The position numbers and the translations under genes are program-made. Shown one piece after another: positions 9,016 to 19,476 of a stretch of DNA of 44,415 nucleotides. The stretch is from Bacteroidales bacterium (GTDB lineage Bacteria; Bacteroidota; Bacteroidia; Bacteroidales; PWNQ01): NCBI GenBank assembly GCA_021738505.1, contig JAIPBW010000022.1, positions 1 to 44,415 of the forward strand, given 5' to 3'. The notes beneath the pieces were generated by a model. It was not told the DNA's origin and searched no databases. It saw only the letters and a list, made by a program, of their open reading frames with translations. Position 1 is the stretch's first letter, and each line of letters begins with the position of its first letter.

Positions 9016-9237
9016 ATGTATTGGACTCTAGAACTGGCATCAAAGTTAGAAGATGCTCCCTGGCCGGCAACAAAAGAAGAGCTTATTGACTATGCTTTGC
9101 GTTCGGGAGCGCCGATGGAGGTCATCGAAAATCTCCGTGAAATAGAAGACGAAGGAGAAGTATACGATAGCATTGAAGATCTTTGGCCGGACTATCCGAG
9201 TAAAGAAGACTTCTTTTTTAATGAGGACGAGTATTAG
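9016..9237 (+). CDS. DUF2795 domain protein
   Basis: 73 residues from the ATG at 9016. A longer open frame begins at 8953 but would run through the promoter itself, so the shorter form is chosen. It begins MYWTLELASKLEDAPWPATK and has a small helical core (ELIDYALRSGAPMEVIENLREI) followed by a very acidic tail. This is a small soluble protein family, conserved in Bacteroidota and of unknown function. The hairpin at 9234-9261 overlaps its stop codon. It sits 134 bases before secA, which has its own -7 element, so co-transcription is possible but not required. Confidence 0.85.
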   Translation: MYWTLELASKLEDAPWPATKEELIDYALRSGAPMEVIENLREIEDEGEVYDSIEDLWPDYPSKEDFFFNEDEY

Positions 9238-9261
9238 GGGCTTCTTATAAGCTACCCCTAA
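9234..9261 (+). terminator. Stem-loop at the end of the DUF2795 gene
   Basis: TTAGGGG (9234-9240) pairs perfectly with CCCCTAA (9255-9261), with a further CTT/AAG inner pairing. The 5' arm contains the TAG stop codon. No T tract follows directly, so this may be an attenuator, a 3'-end stabiliser or a weak terminator rather than a classic intrinsic terminator. Confidence 0.45.
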
Positions 9262-9315
9262 GCTCATTAAAAACCCCAACTGTAAGATTATCATTCTCTT
9301 TTAATGGTTTTTCGG

Positions 9316-9323
9316 TAAATTTG
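9316..9323 (+). promoter_or_regulatory. Candidate -7 element for secA
   Basis: TAAATTTG matches TAnnTTTG exactly, 48 bases before the secA ATG. The upstream element at the 19-base spacing is only TTC. Confidence 0.5.
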
Positions 9324-9371
9324 CCCGTCTGACTGTTAATAATCATCAGACAAAAGAAAACATTATTTATC

Positions 9372-12300
9372 ATGCTCAATTTTATTACCAAAATACTTGG
9401 TGGAACAAAATCCGAAAGGGATGTAAAAAAAATACAACCCTATGTTACTCAGATCAACGAAGAATTTGAAAAGCTAAAATCCTTCAGTAATGATGCGCTT
9501 CGCGAAAAGACAGCGGAATTTAAAAAACGCATCAACGATTATGTTGCTGAGGAAAACAAAGAAGTTGCCGAGCAAAAAGCAAAGATTACCGAGAACCCGG
9601 ATATGGATTTGGAGGAAAAAGAGTCCATTTGGGAAAGGATTGATGAAATAGAAAAACATACACTTGAGAAAACAGAGGAGATTTTAGAAAAATTACTGCC
9701 GGAAGCCTTTGCAGTAATGAAAGAAACTGCAAGACGATTTAAGGAAAATGAAGTGCTTGAAGTTACTGCCAACGATCATGATAAAGATTTGGCAGCCAAA
9801 TCTGAAAGCATATCCATAAAAAATAATCAGGCATATTACCAGAACGAATGGGTCGCCGGTGGTTCTCTGATCAAATGGGACATGGTGCCTTATGACGTGC
9901 AGTTGATTGGTGCTGTTGTTTTACATCAGGGCAAAATTGCAGAAATGGCAACCGGAGAAGGAAAAACATTAGCAGCCACACTGCCTATTTATCTTAACGC
10001 TCTGGCCGGACGTGGCGTTCATCTGGTTACTGTTAACAGCTATCTCGCCAAGCGTGACGCCGAATGGATGGGAATGCTTTACGAATTTCACGGGCTCAAG
10101 ACAGATTGTGTAGACAGATATAATCCCAGCACACCGGAACGCAGAGCAGCATACCACGCCGATATTACTTATGGTACCAACAATGAATTTGGCTTTGACT
10201 ATCTGCGTGATAATATGGTTTCTACACCCGATGAAATGGTCCAACGAAAGCATCATTTCACAATTGTGGATGAGGTTGACTCTGTGCTTATCGATGACGC
10301 CCGGACGCCGTTAATTATTTCCGGGCCTACCCAGCAAGACAGCCGCGATGAATTTAACGAACTTAAGCCTATCGTTGAAAAGCTTTTCGAAAACCAACGG
10401 AAGTTTGTAAACAAACAGCTTACGGAAGCTAAGCAAATGTTGAAGGAAGGAAACGACGAGAAAACACAAAAAAAAGGAGCAGAATATTTGTTCCGTGCCT
10501 ATCGTGGCCTTCCTAAAAATAAAGCGCTGATTAAGTACCTCAGTGAACCCGGCGTAAAGCTGACGATGCAAAAAACAGAAGCCCTGTATATGCAGGAGCA
10601 ATCTAAGCACATGCATCTGATTGATGATGATCTATTCTTCGTCATTGACGAAAAACAAAATACCATAGACCTTACGGATAAAGGCATCGACCTGATCAAC
10701 GAAATTACCGGCAACTCAGAATTTTACATTTTACCGGATATCGGCAGTGAGATTGCGGACCTGGAGAAATCAGAACTCTCCGAGACCGAGAAGATGAAGA
10801 AAAAAAGTGAGATGCTGCAAGACTATGCCATCAAGTCAGACCGGGTACACAGTTTAAACCAACTCTTTAAAGCATACACTCTTTTTGAAAAAGATGTGGA
10901 TTATGTGGTAATGGACAACAAAGTAAAAATTGTCGATGAACAAACCGGACGTATTCTTGAAGGAAGACGGTATTCGGACGGACTTCATCAGGCAATAGAA
11001 GCCAAGGAAAACGTAACGATAGAAGCTTCTACACAAACCTATGCCACTGTCACGCTGCAGAATTATTTCAGAATGTATCATAAGCTGTCCGGGATGACGG
11101 GAACAGCGGAAACGGAAGCCGGAGAATTTTATGATATCTATAGTCTGGACGTTGTTGTAATTCCGACAAATAAACCTGTAGTCCGCAAAGACTATCAGGA
11201 TTTGGTTTACAAAACAAAGGCAGAAAAATACAACGCCGTTATAGAAACTATTGAAGAATATGTAGGGAATGGACGTCCTGTTCTTGTGGGGACAACATCA
11301 GTAGAGATTTCGGAATTGCTCAGTAAGATGTTAAACCGTCGTAAAATTTCGCACAACGTGCTCAATGCTAAACTGCACCAAAAAGAAGCTACGATTGTTG
11401 CGGAAGCAGGGCAGCCCGGAAATGTTACCATTGCAACGAACATGGCAGGCCGTGGAACCGACATTAAGCTTGGCGAAGGCGTGGTAGCAGCAGGAGGGTT
11501 GGCTATTATCGGAACGGAACGCCACGATTCAAGGCGTGTCGACCGTCAGCTCAGAGGTCGTGCCGGACGTCAGGGGGACCCTGGTTCATCACAGTTTTTT
11601 GTCTCCCTGGAAGATGATCTGATGCGCTTATTCGGATCTGAGAGGATATCAAAAGTCATGAACAGACTGGGATATGAAAAAGGAGAAGTGATTCAGCATA
11701 AAATGATCACCGATTCCATTGAGCGTGCCCAGAAAAAAGTAGAAGAAAATAACTTTGGCATCCGGAAAAAACTTCTGGAATATGATGATGTCATGAATGC
11801 CCAGCGCGAGGTGATTTACAAAAAACGTCGCCATGCATTATACGGAGAACGCTTATCCATCGATATTGCGAATATGATGTATGATATTACCGATATCTTA
11901 ATTCGCGATTATCACGAGGCCCAGGATTATGAAGGATTAAAGATTGAATTGTTTTCCCAGCTTTCCGTTGAGGCACCATTTACAGAACAAGAGTTTCTGG
12001 CCTCTAAACCTGACGACATGATCGAACAGGTCTTTAAGAAGGCATATGAAAATTACAAAACCAAATCGGATAATCTGGCTGAAATCGCTTATCCCGTTAT
12101 TCGATCGGTATATAGAGACCCGTCGGTTTCTTATACGAATATCGCTATTCCCATTTCTGATGGTTCCCAATCATTTCAGATAGTCGTTAATCTGGAAAAG
12201 GCTTATGAATCCGAAGGAAAAGCCATCATCACTGCTATTGAAAAAGGCGTTTCCATGCGCACTATCGACAATGCCTGGAAGGAACACCTCAGGGAAATGG

Positions 12301-12695
12301 ACGATCTTAAGCAATCCGTGCAAAATGCCACTTATGAACAAAAGGATCCGTTATTGATCTATAAGTTCGAGTCCTATGAATTGTTTAAGCAGATGATCGC
12401 TAAGATCAATAAGGAAATTATTTCTTTCTTATTAAAAGCTAAACTACCTGAGCAAGAAAAGCAAGACCACAGAGAAATCCTCCAGGAAGCAGACGTACCC
12501 AAAGGTACAGACTTAAGCAATTTAAAAACCAGCCGGACAGATATGGGAGAAGTTGCCAAACAAAAAACTTCTAAGGAAGAAAAAACACAACCCCGCAGAG
12601 TTGAAAAGAAAGTTGGCCGGAATGATCCTTGTCCCTGTGGTAGCGGCAAGAAATACAAACACTGCCACGGGAAACCCGGTGCGGAATCGGCGTAA
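9372..12695 (+). CDS. secA: Protein translocase subunit SecA
   Basis: 1107 residues. This is the ATP-driven motor that pushes unfolded preproteins through SecYEG. Walker A region MATGEGKT is at 192-199, followed by the DEAD-like [20 protein letters not shown], the second motor domain with [13 protein letters not shown] and [23 protein letters not shown], and the C-terminal zinc finger [15 protein letters not shown]. It is about 200 residues longer than E. coli SecA. The extra length is an N-terminal charged helical segment (about 55-110) and an insert in the first motor/preprotein-binding region (about 330-480), both usual in Bacteroidota SecA. The ATG at 9372 opens [11 protein letters not shown], the family N-terminus. 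A strong terminator follows. Confidence 0.98.
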   Translation: MLNFITKILGGTKSERDVKKIQPYVTQINEEFEKLKSFSNDALREKTAEFKKRINDYVAEENKEVAEQKAKITENPDMDLEEKESIWERIDEIEKHTLEKTEEILEKLLPEAFAVMKETARRFKENEVLEVTANDHDKDLAAKSESISIKNNQAYYQNEWVAGGSLIKWDMVPYDVQLIGAVVLHQGKIAEMATGEGKTLAATLPIYLNALAGRGVHLVTVNSYLAKRDAEWMGMLYEFHGLKTDCVDRYNPSTPERRAAYHADITYGTNNEFGFDYLRDNMVSTPDEMVQRKHHFTIVDEVDSVLIDDARTPLIISGPTQQDSRDEFNELKPIVEKLFENQRKFVNKQLTEAKQMLKEGNDEKTQKKGAEYLFRAYRGLPKNKALIKYLSEPGVKLTMQKTEALYMQEQSKHMHLIDDDLFFVIDEKQNTIDLTDKGIDLINEITGNSEFYILPDIGSEIADLEKSELSETEKMKKKSEMLQDYAIKSDRVHSLNQLFKAYTLFEKDVDYVVMDNKVKIVDEQTGRILEGRRYSDGLHQAIEAKENVTIEASTQTYATVTLQNYFRMYHKLSGMTGTAETEAGEFYDIYSLDVVVIPTNKPVVRKDYQDLVYKTKAEKYNAVIETIEEYVGNGRPVLVGTTSVEISELLSKMLNRRKISHNVLNAKLHQKEATIVAEAGQPGNVTIATNMAGRGTDIKLGEGVVAAGGLAIIGTERHDSRRVDRQLRGRAGRQGDPGSSQFFVSLEDDLMRLFGSERISKVMNRLGYEKGEVIQHKMITDSIERAQKKVEENNFGIRKKLLEYDDVMNAQREVIYKKRRHALYGERLSIDIANMMYDITDILIRDYHEAQDYEGLKIELFSQLSVEAPFTEQEFLASKPDDMIEQVFKKAYENYKTKSDNLAEIAYPVIRSVYRDPSVSYTNIAIPISDGSQSFQIVVNLEKAYESEGKAIITAIEKGVSMRTIDNAWKEHLREMDDLKQSVQNATYEQKDPLLIYKFESYELFKQMIAKINKEIISFLLKAKLPEQEKQDHREILQEADVPKGTDLSNLKTSRTDMGEVAKQKTSKEEKTQPRRVEKKVGRNDPCPCGSGKKYKHCHGKPGAESA

Positions 12696-12774
12696 AACCA
12701 ACCGCTTTAGACGACAAACTAACGGATTGGTAGCTTTTACCGGCAATACTTTTATGGCTTATAGGGTAAACATT

Positions 12775-12806
12775 AAAAAAGGGCGGAAATCATTTCCCGC
12801 CCTTTT
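12775..12806. terminator. Bidirectional terminator between secA and the dcw cluster
   Basis: GGGCGG-AAAT (12781-12790) pairs with ATTT-C-CCGCCC (about 12792-12802, one bulged C). An A6 tract lies on the left and a T4 tract on the right, so it can stop both secA transcripts and the - strand dcw operon, which ends at 12828. Confidence 0.85.
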
Positions 12807-12827
12807 CACATGATTCGTAAGTATTTT

Positions 12828-13283
12828 TTAACCTAACAAAGATTTCACAATCTCAGAAACCTTTTTGTTATCGGCTTTACCTTCAAATTTCTTAGAAGCC
12901 AACCCCATAACTTTTCCCATTTCTTTCATGGATGACGCTCCTGTCTCTTTAATAATTTCCTGAACTCCTGCTTTAATTTCTTCATCACTCAATTGTTCAG
13001 GCAAGTAGCTTTCGATGATTTCCAGTTGAAAAAGCTCATCATCAGCCAGATCCTGGCGTCCCTGTTCTTTGTATGTTTCAGCCGAATCCTTCCGCTGCTT
13101 GGACAGTTTTTTCAATAGTTTCAGTTCCACAGACTCCGGAATTTCGCCCGATTCATCTTTGTCTTTGCCTGTTTTGGCAATCAGTAGTTCGGATTTGATA
13201 GACCGCAAAGCATCTAATTTTGCTTTATCTTTCGCAATCATTGCTGCTTTGATATCATCATTAATCTTCTTTTCCAGTGACAT
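12828..13283 (-). CDS. GatB/YqeY domain protein
   Basis: 151 residues covering the whole YqeY family: MSLEKKINDDIKAAMIAKDK at the N-terminus, an EEIKAGVQEIIKETGASSMKEMGKVMG segment and the C-terminal KFEGKADNKKVSEIVKSLL. This domain is homologous to the tRNA-binding tail of GatB, the amidotransferase that makes Gln-tRNA and Asn-tRNA. The free-standing protein has no firmly established role. It is the last gene of the dcw operon, 17 bases after ftsZ. Confidence 0.92.
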   Translation of the reverse strand: MSLEKKINDDIKAAMIAKDKAKLDALRSIKSELLIAKTGKDKDESGEIPESVELKLLKKLSKQRKDSAETYKEQGRQDLADDELFQLEIIESYLPEQLSDEEIKAGVQEIIKETGASSMKEMGKVMGLASKKFEGKADNKKVSEIVKSLLG

Positions 13284-13300
13284 AATTTTACTTATTTTTA

Positions 13301-14836
13301 TTAGTCCACGTTATCGTGCAGATATGAGTTCCCTTTTTGAACATCCATATCTTCATCCTCATCTGTAAGCGTAAAGCGCGATATTTCTGATTCAGAAGAT
13401 GGTCTGGTATGTTTCAGTTGCACCTTCCTTCGCACAAAAGCAGGCACATTTTCTGCTTCCTGCAGACCTTCCTGAGTTTTGATCTTCATGCTTAGTTCAC
13501 GTAATTTTTTAACCCGCTCTTCAGAATCAAAGTTAGGTGCAGGTTCATTAATTTTTTTAACGGTTTTGAAACTTTCTTTTTCCTCTTGAGGTGTCTCATC
13601 CTTCTGATTATAATCACTAACTGCTGATTCTGCCTTTTTTTCTTCCGATGATTTCGATGCTTTTGTATGCAGGCGGAATCCAAATTCATCGGGTTCGTTA
13701 TTACTCGATTCAGTCTCCTCTTTAGACTCAGGTCTATTTTCTCTGGTGTATAGTTCAAACTCATTTTCTGAAGATTCCGTCTGACCTGCCGGTTGATTTT
13801 CTTTATTTTTTTGTTCTTCAGTCAATTTATGAACCACAGGTTCTTTTTGTTCTCCGGGAGCCGTAGCGTCAACTCCATTGGACTGGAAGCCTGTTGCAAC
13901 TACAGTAACGGCTATCTTATCACCTAACGTTTCATCTACACCATTACCCCAAATAATTTCAGCAGTAGCGCCGGATTCATCCTGAATATAATCCGTAATT
14001 TCTGATACTTCATCCATCTGAATCTCATCTTCACCACTGGCAATATACAACAATATATCTTCTGCTCCCCGGATATGGTTATCATTAAGCAAGGGAGATG
14101 AAAGAGCCATTTCAATTGCCTTAATAGCGCGGTCTTCTCCTCCGGAAACACCCATACCCATAATGGCTACGCCGCTATTTTTCATTACGGTTTTCACATC
14201 CTCAAAGTCCACATTGATATGACCGGTAACAGTAATTAATTCTGAAATTCCTTTAGCTGCCGTAGCCAGGATATCATCTGCTTTACTGAAGGCCTCGGAA
14301 AGTTTAAGGTTTCCGTACAATTCGCGCAGTTTATCATTGGAAACAATCAACAAGCTATCCACATTTTCCTGCATTTCACGAATTCCTTCTTCAGCTTGCT
14401 GTCGCCTTTTCCTTCCTTCAAACGAGAAAGGGACTGTCACAATACCTACAGTAAGAATATCCATTTCACGGGCTTTAGCTGCCACTACGGGAGCTCCGCC
14501 TGTTCCTGTGCCGCCACCCATGCCGGCTGTTATAAACAACATTTTGGTGTTTTTCTCCAGAGCTGCTCCGATATCTTCTACATTTTCCAAAACAGCTTCT
14601 CTCCCCACATCAGGAATGGATCCTGCACCGCGTCCTTCAGTAAGTGCTCCGCCGAGCTGAATCTTGGTCGGAACCGGACTATCTTCCAGGGCCTGGGCAT
14701 CTGTATTACATATCAGAAAATCTACATCCTTGATTCCCTGGTGATACATGTGATTAACAGCATTGCCGCCACCGCCGCCAATGCCTAATACTTTAATAAT
14801 CGATGATTGTTCTTTTGGTAGGTCGAATTTTATCAT
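13301..14836 (-). CDS. ftsZ: Cell division GTPase FtsZ
   Basis: 511 residues. Polymerises into the Z ring at midcell. GTP-binding LGIGGGGGNAVNHM is at 17-30, the tubulin signature GGGTGTG at 108-114, and the T7-like NVDFEDVKTVMKNSG follows around 208-222. The GTPase core ends near residue 320. It is followed by a long acidic, Glu/Ser-rich linker (about 320-440) and a conserved C-terminal stretch, VPAFVRRKVQL, then ISRFTLTDEDED and the terminal LHDNVD, as in Bacteroidota FtsZ. E. coli FtsZ is 383 residues, so the linker is notably long. It lies 105 bases after ftsA and 17 before yqeY. Confidence 0.98.
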   Translation of the reverse strand: MIKFDLPKEQSSIIKVLGIGGGGGNAVNHMYHQGIKDVDFLICNTDAQALEDSPVPTKIQLGGALTEGRGAGSIPDVGREAVLENVEDIGAALEKNTKMLFITAGMGGGTGTGGAPVVAAKAREMDILTVGIVTVPFSFEGRKRRQQAEEGIREMQENVDSLLIVSNDKLRELYGNLKLSEAFSKADDILATAAKGISELITVTGHINVDFEDVKTVMKNSGVAIMGMGVSGGEDRAIKAIEMALSSPLLNDNHIRGAEDILLYIASGEDEIQMDEVSEITDYIQDESGATAEIIWGNGVDETLGDKIAVTVVATGFQSNGVDATAPGEQKEPVVHKLTEEQKNKENQPAGQTESSENEFELYTRENRPESKEETESSNNEPDEFGFRLHTKASKSSEEKKAESAVSDYNQKDETPQEEKESFKTVKKINEPAPNFDSEERVKKLRELSMKIKTQEGLQEAENVPAFVRRKVQLKHTRPSSESEISRFTLTDEDEDMDVQKGNSYLHDNVD

Positions 14837-14941
14837 AATTGACAGTCTGATTTATAGGTTAAAAATACTTACTATCTGAGCTAATGTGCTATTTCATTGC
14901 GTTTTTTTATTAACAGAAACTTTTTCGATATTGTTAATATC

Positions 14942-16213
14942 TTACTTCACCCCATCGTCTTCAAAGAAATTCTTCCCTTTACGCACAATATTGTCAAAAA
15001 ATCCACCACGCTTTTTCTTCACACTATCTTTACTTGTCTTATTGCGTGCATTTTGACGATCGATACGTTTAAGGCCCTGAATAACTAATCCGACAGCAGT
15101 TGAATATTGTGGACTGGTGATCTGCTCCTGAACGTTACTGGCTAAATGCTCATTTGGGTAGCCAATACGTGTATCCAATCCGGTTTTAAATTCAGCAAGC
15201 TGGGCAAGATGTTTTACTTGTGCCCCACCTCCGGTGATCACCATACCGGCAATCAATTTTTTTTCATAGCCGGAATTACGGATCTCATAATAGACATGTT
15301 CAACAATTTCTTCGGCTCGTGCCTGAATAATACTTGCCAGGTTTTTCAGGGTAATTTCTTTAGGTGGTCTGCCACGCAGGCCGGGAATAGAAATCACTTC
15401 CTCATCTTTGTTCTTATCTGCCAATGCAGAGCCGAATTTTACCTTTAAGGCTTCCGCCTGACTTTTAATAATAGAACATCCCTCTTTTATGTCTTCTGTT
15501 ACAATACTGCCGCCTAACGGTATAACCGCTGAATGACGGATAATACCATCCTGAAAGATGGCAATATCTGTTGTTCCGCCCCCGATATCCACCAGTACTA
15601 CACCGGCTTCTTTTTCTTCTTCGCTAAGTACGGCATCCGCTGAAGCTAAAGGCTCCAGAATTAAATCCTCTACATTCATCCCGGCTTTTGTCACACAACG
15701 GTTGATGTTTTTTGCCGCTGCTATCTGTCCGGTTATAATGTGAAAATTAGCTTCCAGCTTCACACCCGCCATACCTACAGGCTCTTTAATGCCCGCCTCA
15801 TCATCCACAATGTATTCCTGCGGAATAACCTCGATAATCTCCTCGCCGGGCTGCATAACCAGCTTATACATGTTGTCGATCAATTTTTCGATATCATCAT
15901 AGCTGATTTCATCATCGTATGAATTACGCATGATATTTCCACGCTGCTGAATACTTTTGATATGCTGACCGGCAATACCGACATTTACATATTTAATATC
16001 CACATTTGATTTCTCTTCCGCTTCTTTTACAGCCTTTGTAATCGATTGAACGGTTTTTTCAATATTGGATACGACACCACGGTTGACACCAATGGATTCC
16101 GTTTTGCCGGAGCCCAGAATTTCTATTTTGCCCAGATCATTGCGACGCCCCACAATGGCAGCTATTTTTGTTGTTCCAATGTCCAGACCTACAACTATTT
16201 CTGAAGAGTCCAT
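14942..16213 (-). CDS. ftsA: Cell division protein FtsA
   Basis: 423 residues of an actin-fold ATPase that tethers FtsZ to the membrane. Phosphate-1 motif GLDIGTTKIAAIVG is at 9-22, phosphate-2 VLVDIGGGTTDIAIF is in the middle of the protein, and the adenosine motif region GMVITGGGAQ follows. The C-terminus ends in the amphipathic helix GFFDNIVRKGKNFFEDD, the membrane-targeting sequence. The gene begins nine bases after the ftsQ stop codon. Confidence 0.97.
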   Translation of the reverse strand: MDSSEIVVGLDIGTTKIAAIVGRRNDLGKIEILGSGKTESIGVNRGVVSNIEKTVQSITKAVKEAEEKSNVDIKYVNVGIAGQHIKSIQQRGNIMRNSYDDEISYDDIEKLIDNMYKLVMQPGEEIIEVIPQEYIVDDEAGIKEPVGMAGVKLEANFHIITGQIAAAKNINRCVTKAGMNVEDLILEPLASADAVLSEEEKEAGVVLVDIGGGTTDIAIFQDGIIRHSAVIPLGGSIVTEDIKEGCSIIKSQAEALKVKFGSALADKNKDEEVISIPGLRGRPPKEITLKNLASIIQARAEEIVEHVYYEIRNSGYEKKLIAGMVITGGGAQVKHLAQLAEFKTGLDTRIGYPNEHLASNVQEQITSPQYSTAVGLVIQGLKRIDRQNARNKTSKDSVKKKRGGFFDNIVRKGKNFFEDDGVK

Positions 16214-16222
16214 AATATATCC

Positions 16223-17005
16223 TTATTTTTTATTTCCTATTACTTGATTTTCGTATTTCAAATTCAGTTGATCATACTTATCCCAACCTCCTCGCGCATT
16301 AGCATTCTTATAGAAAATCTTTAGCTTTTCCAATTTTTTTCCCAACTGACTGATGGAACCAATTAAAACCGAATGCTGGCCGAGTTTTGTAACAATCGCA
16401 TATTCGCCATTTTTATTATTATATATTTGCTCTACAATAGCTTTTAAAAATTCATCATTCTGAATAACCTTTGCTATTGTGTAAAACTGCTCAAAACTGG
16501 TGTTGTTTAAATCGTCTATTGTTAAATCTTCAATTTCCGGATTTATCGTATCCAGGCTAAAATTCCCATTAGCAACCGGAACCCTCGCGGGCAGTGTTTC
16601 CCCATCAGGCATAAGCATGCCGTTTTCATCTACATACACACATTTTCCCTTATCGTCAATTAATTGAAGTATGGCTTTGCGTTGCCAGACATCGGCATGG
16701 CAAAATCCGTCGATTGTAGTATATACTTCAGCATTCAACACATAAGGATTTTTTTCAATCTCCATTTCAATAGCTGATTCTTTGACTTGAGGTAACGGTT
16801 TTCCTTTCAGTGAGTCAAATTTTGTTAAAACCTGACTTTCGATATCTTCCGAAGTAAACAAGTAATCACCTCCCTGATATTCTATATCAACGCGGAAATC
16901 CTGTATGCGTCTTTCCTTTTCCTGTTGGCTTACCATTCCCAACAAGACAATAATCAGTGGTATACTAATTAACCAAAAAATGATATTTTGTGTTTTTCTG
17001 TTCAT
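16223..17005 (-). CDS. ftsQ: Cell division protein FtsQ/DivIB
   Basis: 260 residues. A single N-terminal membrane segment (about 9-24, IIFWLISIPLIIVLLG) is followed by a periplasmic POTRA-like domain (RIQDFRVDIEYQGGDYLFTSEDIESQVL) and the beta domain that contacts FtsL/FtsB. Sequence identity to proteobacterial FtsQ is low, but size, topology and position between murC and ftsA settle the call. The ATG overlaps the murC stop codon by one base. Confidence 0.9.
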   Translation of the reverse strand: MNRKTQNIIFWLISIPLIIVLLGMVSQQEKERRIQDFRVDIEYQGGDYLFTSEDIESQVLTKFDSLKGKPLPQVKESAIEMEIEKNPYVLNAEVYTTIDGFCHADVWQRKAILQLIDDKGKCVYVDENGMLMPDGETLPARVPVANGNFSLDTINPEIEDLTIDDLNNTSFEQFYTIAKVIQNDEFLKAIVEQIYNNKNGEYAIVTKLGQHSVLIGSISQLGKKLEKLKIFYKNANARGGWDKYDQLNLKYENQVIGNKK

Positions 17006-18357
17006 TAATCTTTTAAAATATCTGTTAAAGGTTCTACTAATTGATCAATATCGCCGGCTCCAAGCGTCATAAACAATTCCGGTTTCTTTTGTTTTACAAA
17101 CTCAAGTACTTCTTGTTTTGAAAGCACACGAACTTTCCCGGGATCCATTCTATCCGCAATCATTTGTGATGATACTCCCGGTATAGGCTCCTCCCTTGCG
17201 GGATAAATATCCAGAAGCAACACATAATCCAACATCTGTAAACTTTGAGCAAACCCTTCCACAAAGTCGCGTGTCCGCGAATACAAATGCGGCTGGAAAG
17301 CTCCAATAAGCTTCTTTTCCGGAAAAAATGAACGGGCAGCTTTGATGCATGCTGATAACTCGCGGGGGTGATGAGCATAATCATCGATATAAATATGTTT
17401 TGGTGAATTAACGCGGATTTCAAACCGCCTTTTTACACCTTTGTAGCTTTTCAGTCCTTCCCGGATTTCCTTTGCTCCAAGCCCCAGCTCTTTACCTACT
17501 GCTGAAGCTACAAGTGCATTTTCTACATTATATTCTCCCGGCATTTCCATCACCAAATTTTGAACTATAAACTCAGGAAAGTGAAATGCAAAGTTCATCA
17601 TACCTTGATTTACTTCAGGTAGGTCAGCATAAACATCGCTATCGGCTGAAAAACCATAGGTTATTACTTCTATCCCTTTGGGTTCATTAATTTTTACCTT
17701 CTCGTGGATATAAACCCGACCTTGTTCCGTTGTTTTGCCCACAAAAGCCTTAAAAGTATCCCTTAAGGTCGATCCTGAGCCATACACATCTAAGTGATCA
17801 TCATCTATGGCCGAAACAACAGCAATATCCGGTTCAAGCTGCAGGAAGGATTTATCGTATTCGTCAGCTTCCACTACCATCCATTCCGCATCTTCGTTAA
17901 ACACAAAATTAGAATCTATATTTACAGAAATCCCTCCGATAAAAGCATTTACTTGTTTTCCGGCAGAAATCAATAAATGAGTGATCATGGAAGAAATCGT
18001 TGTTTTCCCATGGGTTCCGGCCACAGCAATTGTTTTGAATTTTTTGGAGAGCATTCCCAAAATTTCCGAGCGTTTATAAAGCTGACTTTTATTATTTCGT
18101 ATCCAGGTAAGCCCGGCATGTTCGTATGGAATAGCAGGTGTATAAACATACAAATCCGCATCTGCAGGGACCTTCTTGATATCATCCTGATAATGAACCC
18201 GGATGCCTTCTTCCTGCAATTTTTGTGTTAGTGGTGTTTGAGTACGGTCATATCCGGAAACCATAGCTCCTCTTTGATGAAAAAAACGAGCTAAAGCACT
18301 CATACCGATACCACCGATACCTACAAAATAGACCTTATGTATGTTGTTAAAATTCAT
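17005..18357 (-). CDS. murC: UDP-N-acetylmuramate--L-alanine ligase MurC
   Basis: 450 residues. Adds L-alanine to UDP-MurNAc, the first amino-acid step of peptidoglycan precursor synthesis. The N-terminal UDP-binding motif FVGIGGIGMSALARFF is at 11-26, the ATP loop AGTHGKTT at 113-120, the EADEYDKSFL segment near 170, and the C-terminal DDYAHHPRE motif near 325. All are typical of Mur ligases and specific to MurC/Mpl. Its context in the dcw operon favours MurC. The ATG directly abuts the murG stop codon. Confidence 0.97.
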   Translation of the reverse strand: MNFNNIHKVYFVGIGGIGMSALARFFHQRGAMVSGYDRTQTPLTQKLQEEGIRVHYQDDIKKVPADADLYVYTPAIPYEHAGLTWIRNNKSQLYKRSEILGMLSKKFKTIAVAGTHGKTTISSMITHLLISAGKQVNAFIGGISVNIDSNFVFNEDAEWMVVEADEYDKSFLQLEPDIAVVSAIDDDHLDVYGSGSTLRDTFKAFVGKTTEQGRVYIHEKVKINEPKGIEVITYGFSADSDVYADLPEVNQGMMNFAFHFPEFIVQNLVMEMPGEYNVENALVASAVGKELGLGAKEIREGLKSYKGVKRRFEIRVNSPKHIYIDDYAHHPRELSACIKAARSFFPEKKLIGAFQPHLYSRTRDFVEGFAQSLQMLDYVLLLDIYPAREEPIPGVSSQMIADRMDPGKVRVLSKQEVLEFVKQKKPELFMTLGAGDIDQLVEPLTDILKD

Positions 18358-19476
18358 TTATTTCTTTTTAATCATATCAATTACCACCCCTGCAATAGTA
18401 TTAGCTGCACCTGTTTTGGCTAATTTTGCGATATTATCATTCAGTTTCCTTAATTCCTTCTCGTCATTGATCAACGTAATAATTTCTTTGCCCAGGTTTT
18501 CCGGTGCGTTTTTATCCTCAACAAGTTTAGCTGCATGATAATTAACCAAAGCCATCGCATTTTTATACTGATGATCTTCGGCGACATTAGGCGAGGGCAC
18601 AAAAACAGCCGGCTTGCCAACAGCTTGTATTTCTGATATTGCAATTGCGCCGGCTCTGGAAACAATTAAGTCCGCCGCAGCATAAGCCAAATCCATGCGA
18701 CTGATAAAGTCCGTTACATGAATAAGTCTTGTTAATCCTTTGTTTACTGCTTCCTGAGCCTGTTCAATATAATGTTTCCCGGTTTGCCAGATTATCTGCA
18801 CTTCATTTTCCTGAAATTGCTCCAACGCATTATGAATACCCTGATTTACAGAGCGAGCACCTAAGCTCCCTCCCATGGCTAATACAATTTTCCTGTCCGG
18901 GTTTAAACCAAAATATTGAGCCGCATCTTCCCGGCCAGCCTTCATTTCCACCACATTTTGTCGAACAGGATTTCCGGTAACATATATTTTTTCTTTAGGG
19001 AAAAAGCGCTCCATATTATCATACGCCACACAAATTCTATCCACCGACCGGGCCAGGATCCTGTTGGTTATACCGGGGAAAGAATTTTGCTCCTGGATTA
19101 GTGTCGGGATTTTGCGTTTTGAGGCAACACGTAATACAGGGCCGCTGGCATATCCGCCAACGCCAATGACCACATCCGGCTGAAAATTCCGGATTATCTT
19201 TCTGGCTTTCCTTAAGCTAATGATCAGCTTAAAGAAAAAGCTAACATTTTTCATCGTCAACCGGCGCTGAAAACCAGCAATTGGCAATGCTTTGATTTTA
19301 TAGCCTGCAGCCGGAACTTTTTCCATTTCCATACGACCTTTCGCACCTACAAATAAAAACTCTGCATTTTGCAGTTTGGCTTTCAAAGCCTCTGCAATAG
19401 CAATAGCAGGAAACACATGACCTCCCGTGCCACCCCCGCTGATAAGTATTTTTATGTTAGGTTCTTTGTGTTGCAT
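18358..19476 (-). CDS. murG: Lipid II synthase MurG
   Basis: 372 residues, a GT28 family UDP-GlcNAc transferase that converts lipid I to lipid II on the cytoplasmic face of the membrane. The G-loop GGGTGGHVFPAIAIAEAL is at 14-31, a second G-loop region VGVGGYASGPVL near 104-115, and the nucleotide-binding region LIVSRAGAIAISEIQAVGKPAVFVPSP follows in the C-terminal domain. The ATG lies inside the end of ftsW (20-base overlap), which suggests translational coupling. Confidence 0.97.
   Translation of the reverse strand: MQHKEPNIKILISGGGTGGHVFPAIAIAEALKAKLQNAEFLFVGAKGRMEMEKVPAAGYKIKALPIAGFQRRLTMKNVSFFFKLIISLRKARKIIRNFQPDVVIGVGGYASGPVLRVASKRKIPTLIQEQNSFPGITNRILARSVDRICVAYDNMERFFPKEKIYVTGNPVRQNVVEMKAGREDAAQYFGLNPDRKIVLAMGGSLGARSVNQGIHNALEQFQENEVQIIWQTGKHYIEQAQEAVNKGLTRLIHVTDFISRMDLAYAAADLIVSRAGAIAISEIQAVGKPAVFVPSPNVAEDHQYKNAMALVNYHAAKLVEDKNAPENLGKEIITLINDEKELRKLNDNIAKLAKTGAANTIAGVVIDMIKKK

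Noticed and set aside
9372-12695. SecA length (1107 residues) as evidence of a fusion or insertion event
   Set aside because: The extra segments are typical of SecA in this phylum, and all motor motifs and the zinc finger are intact.
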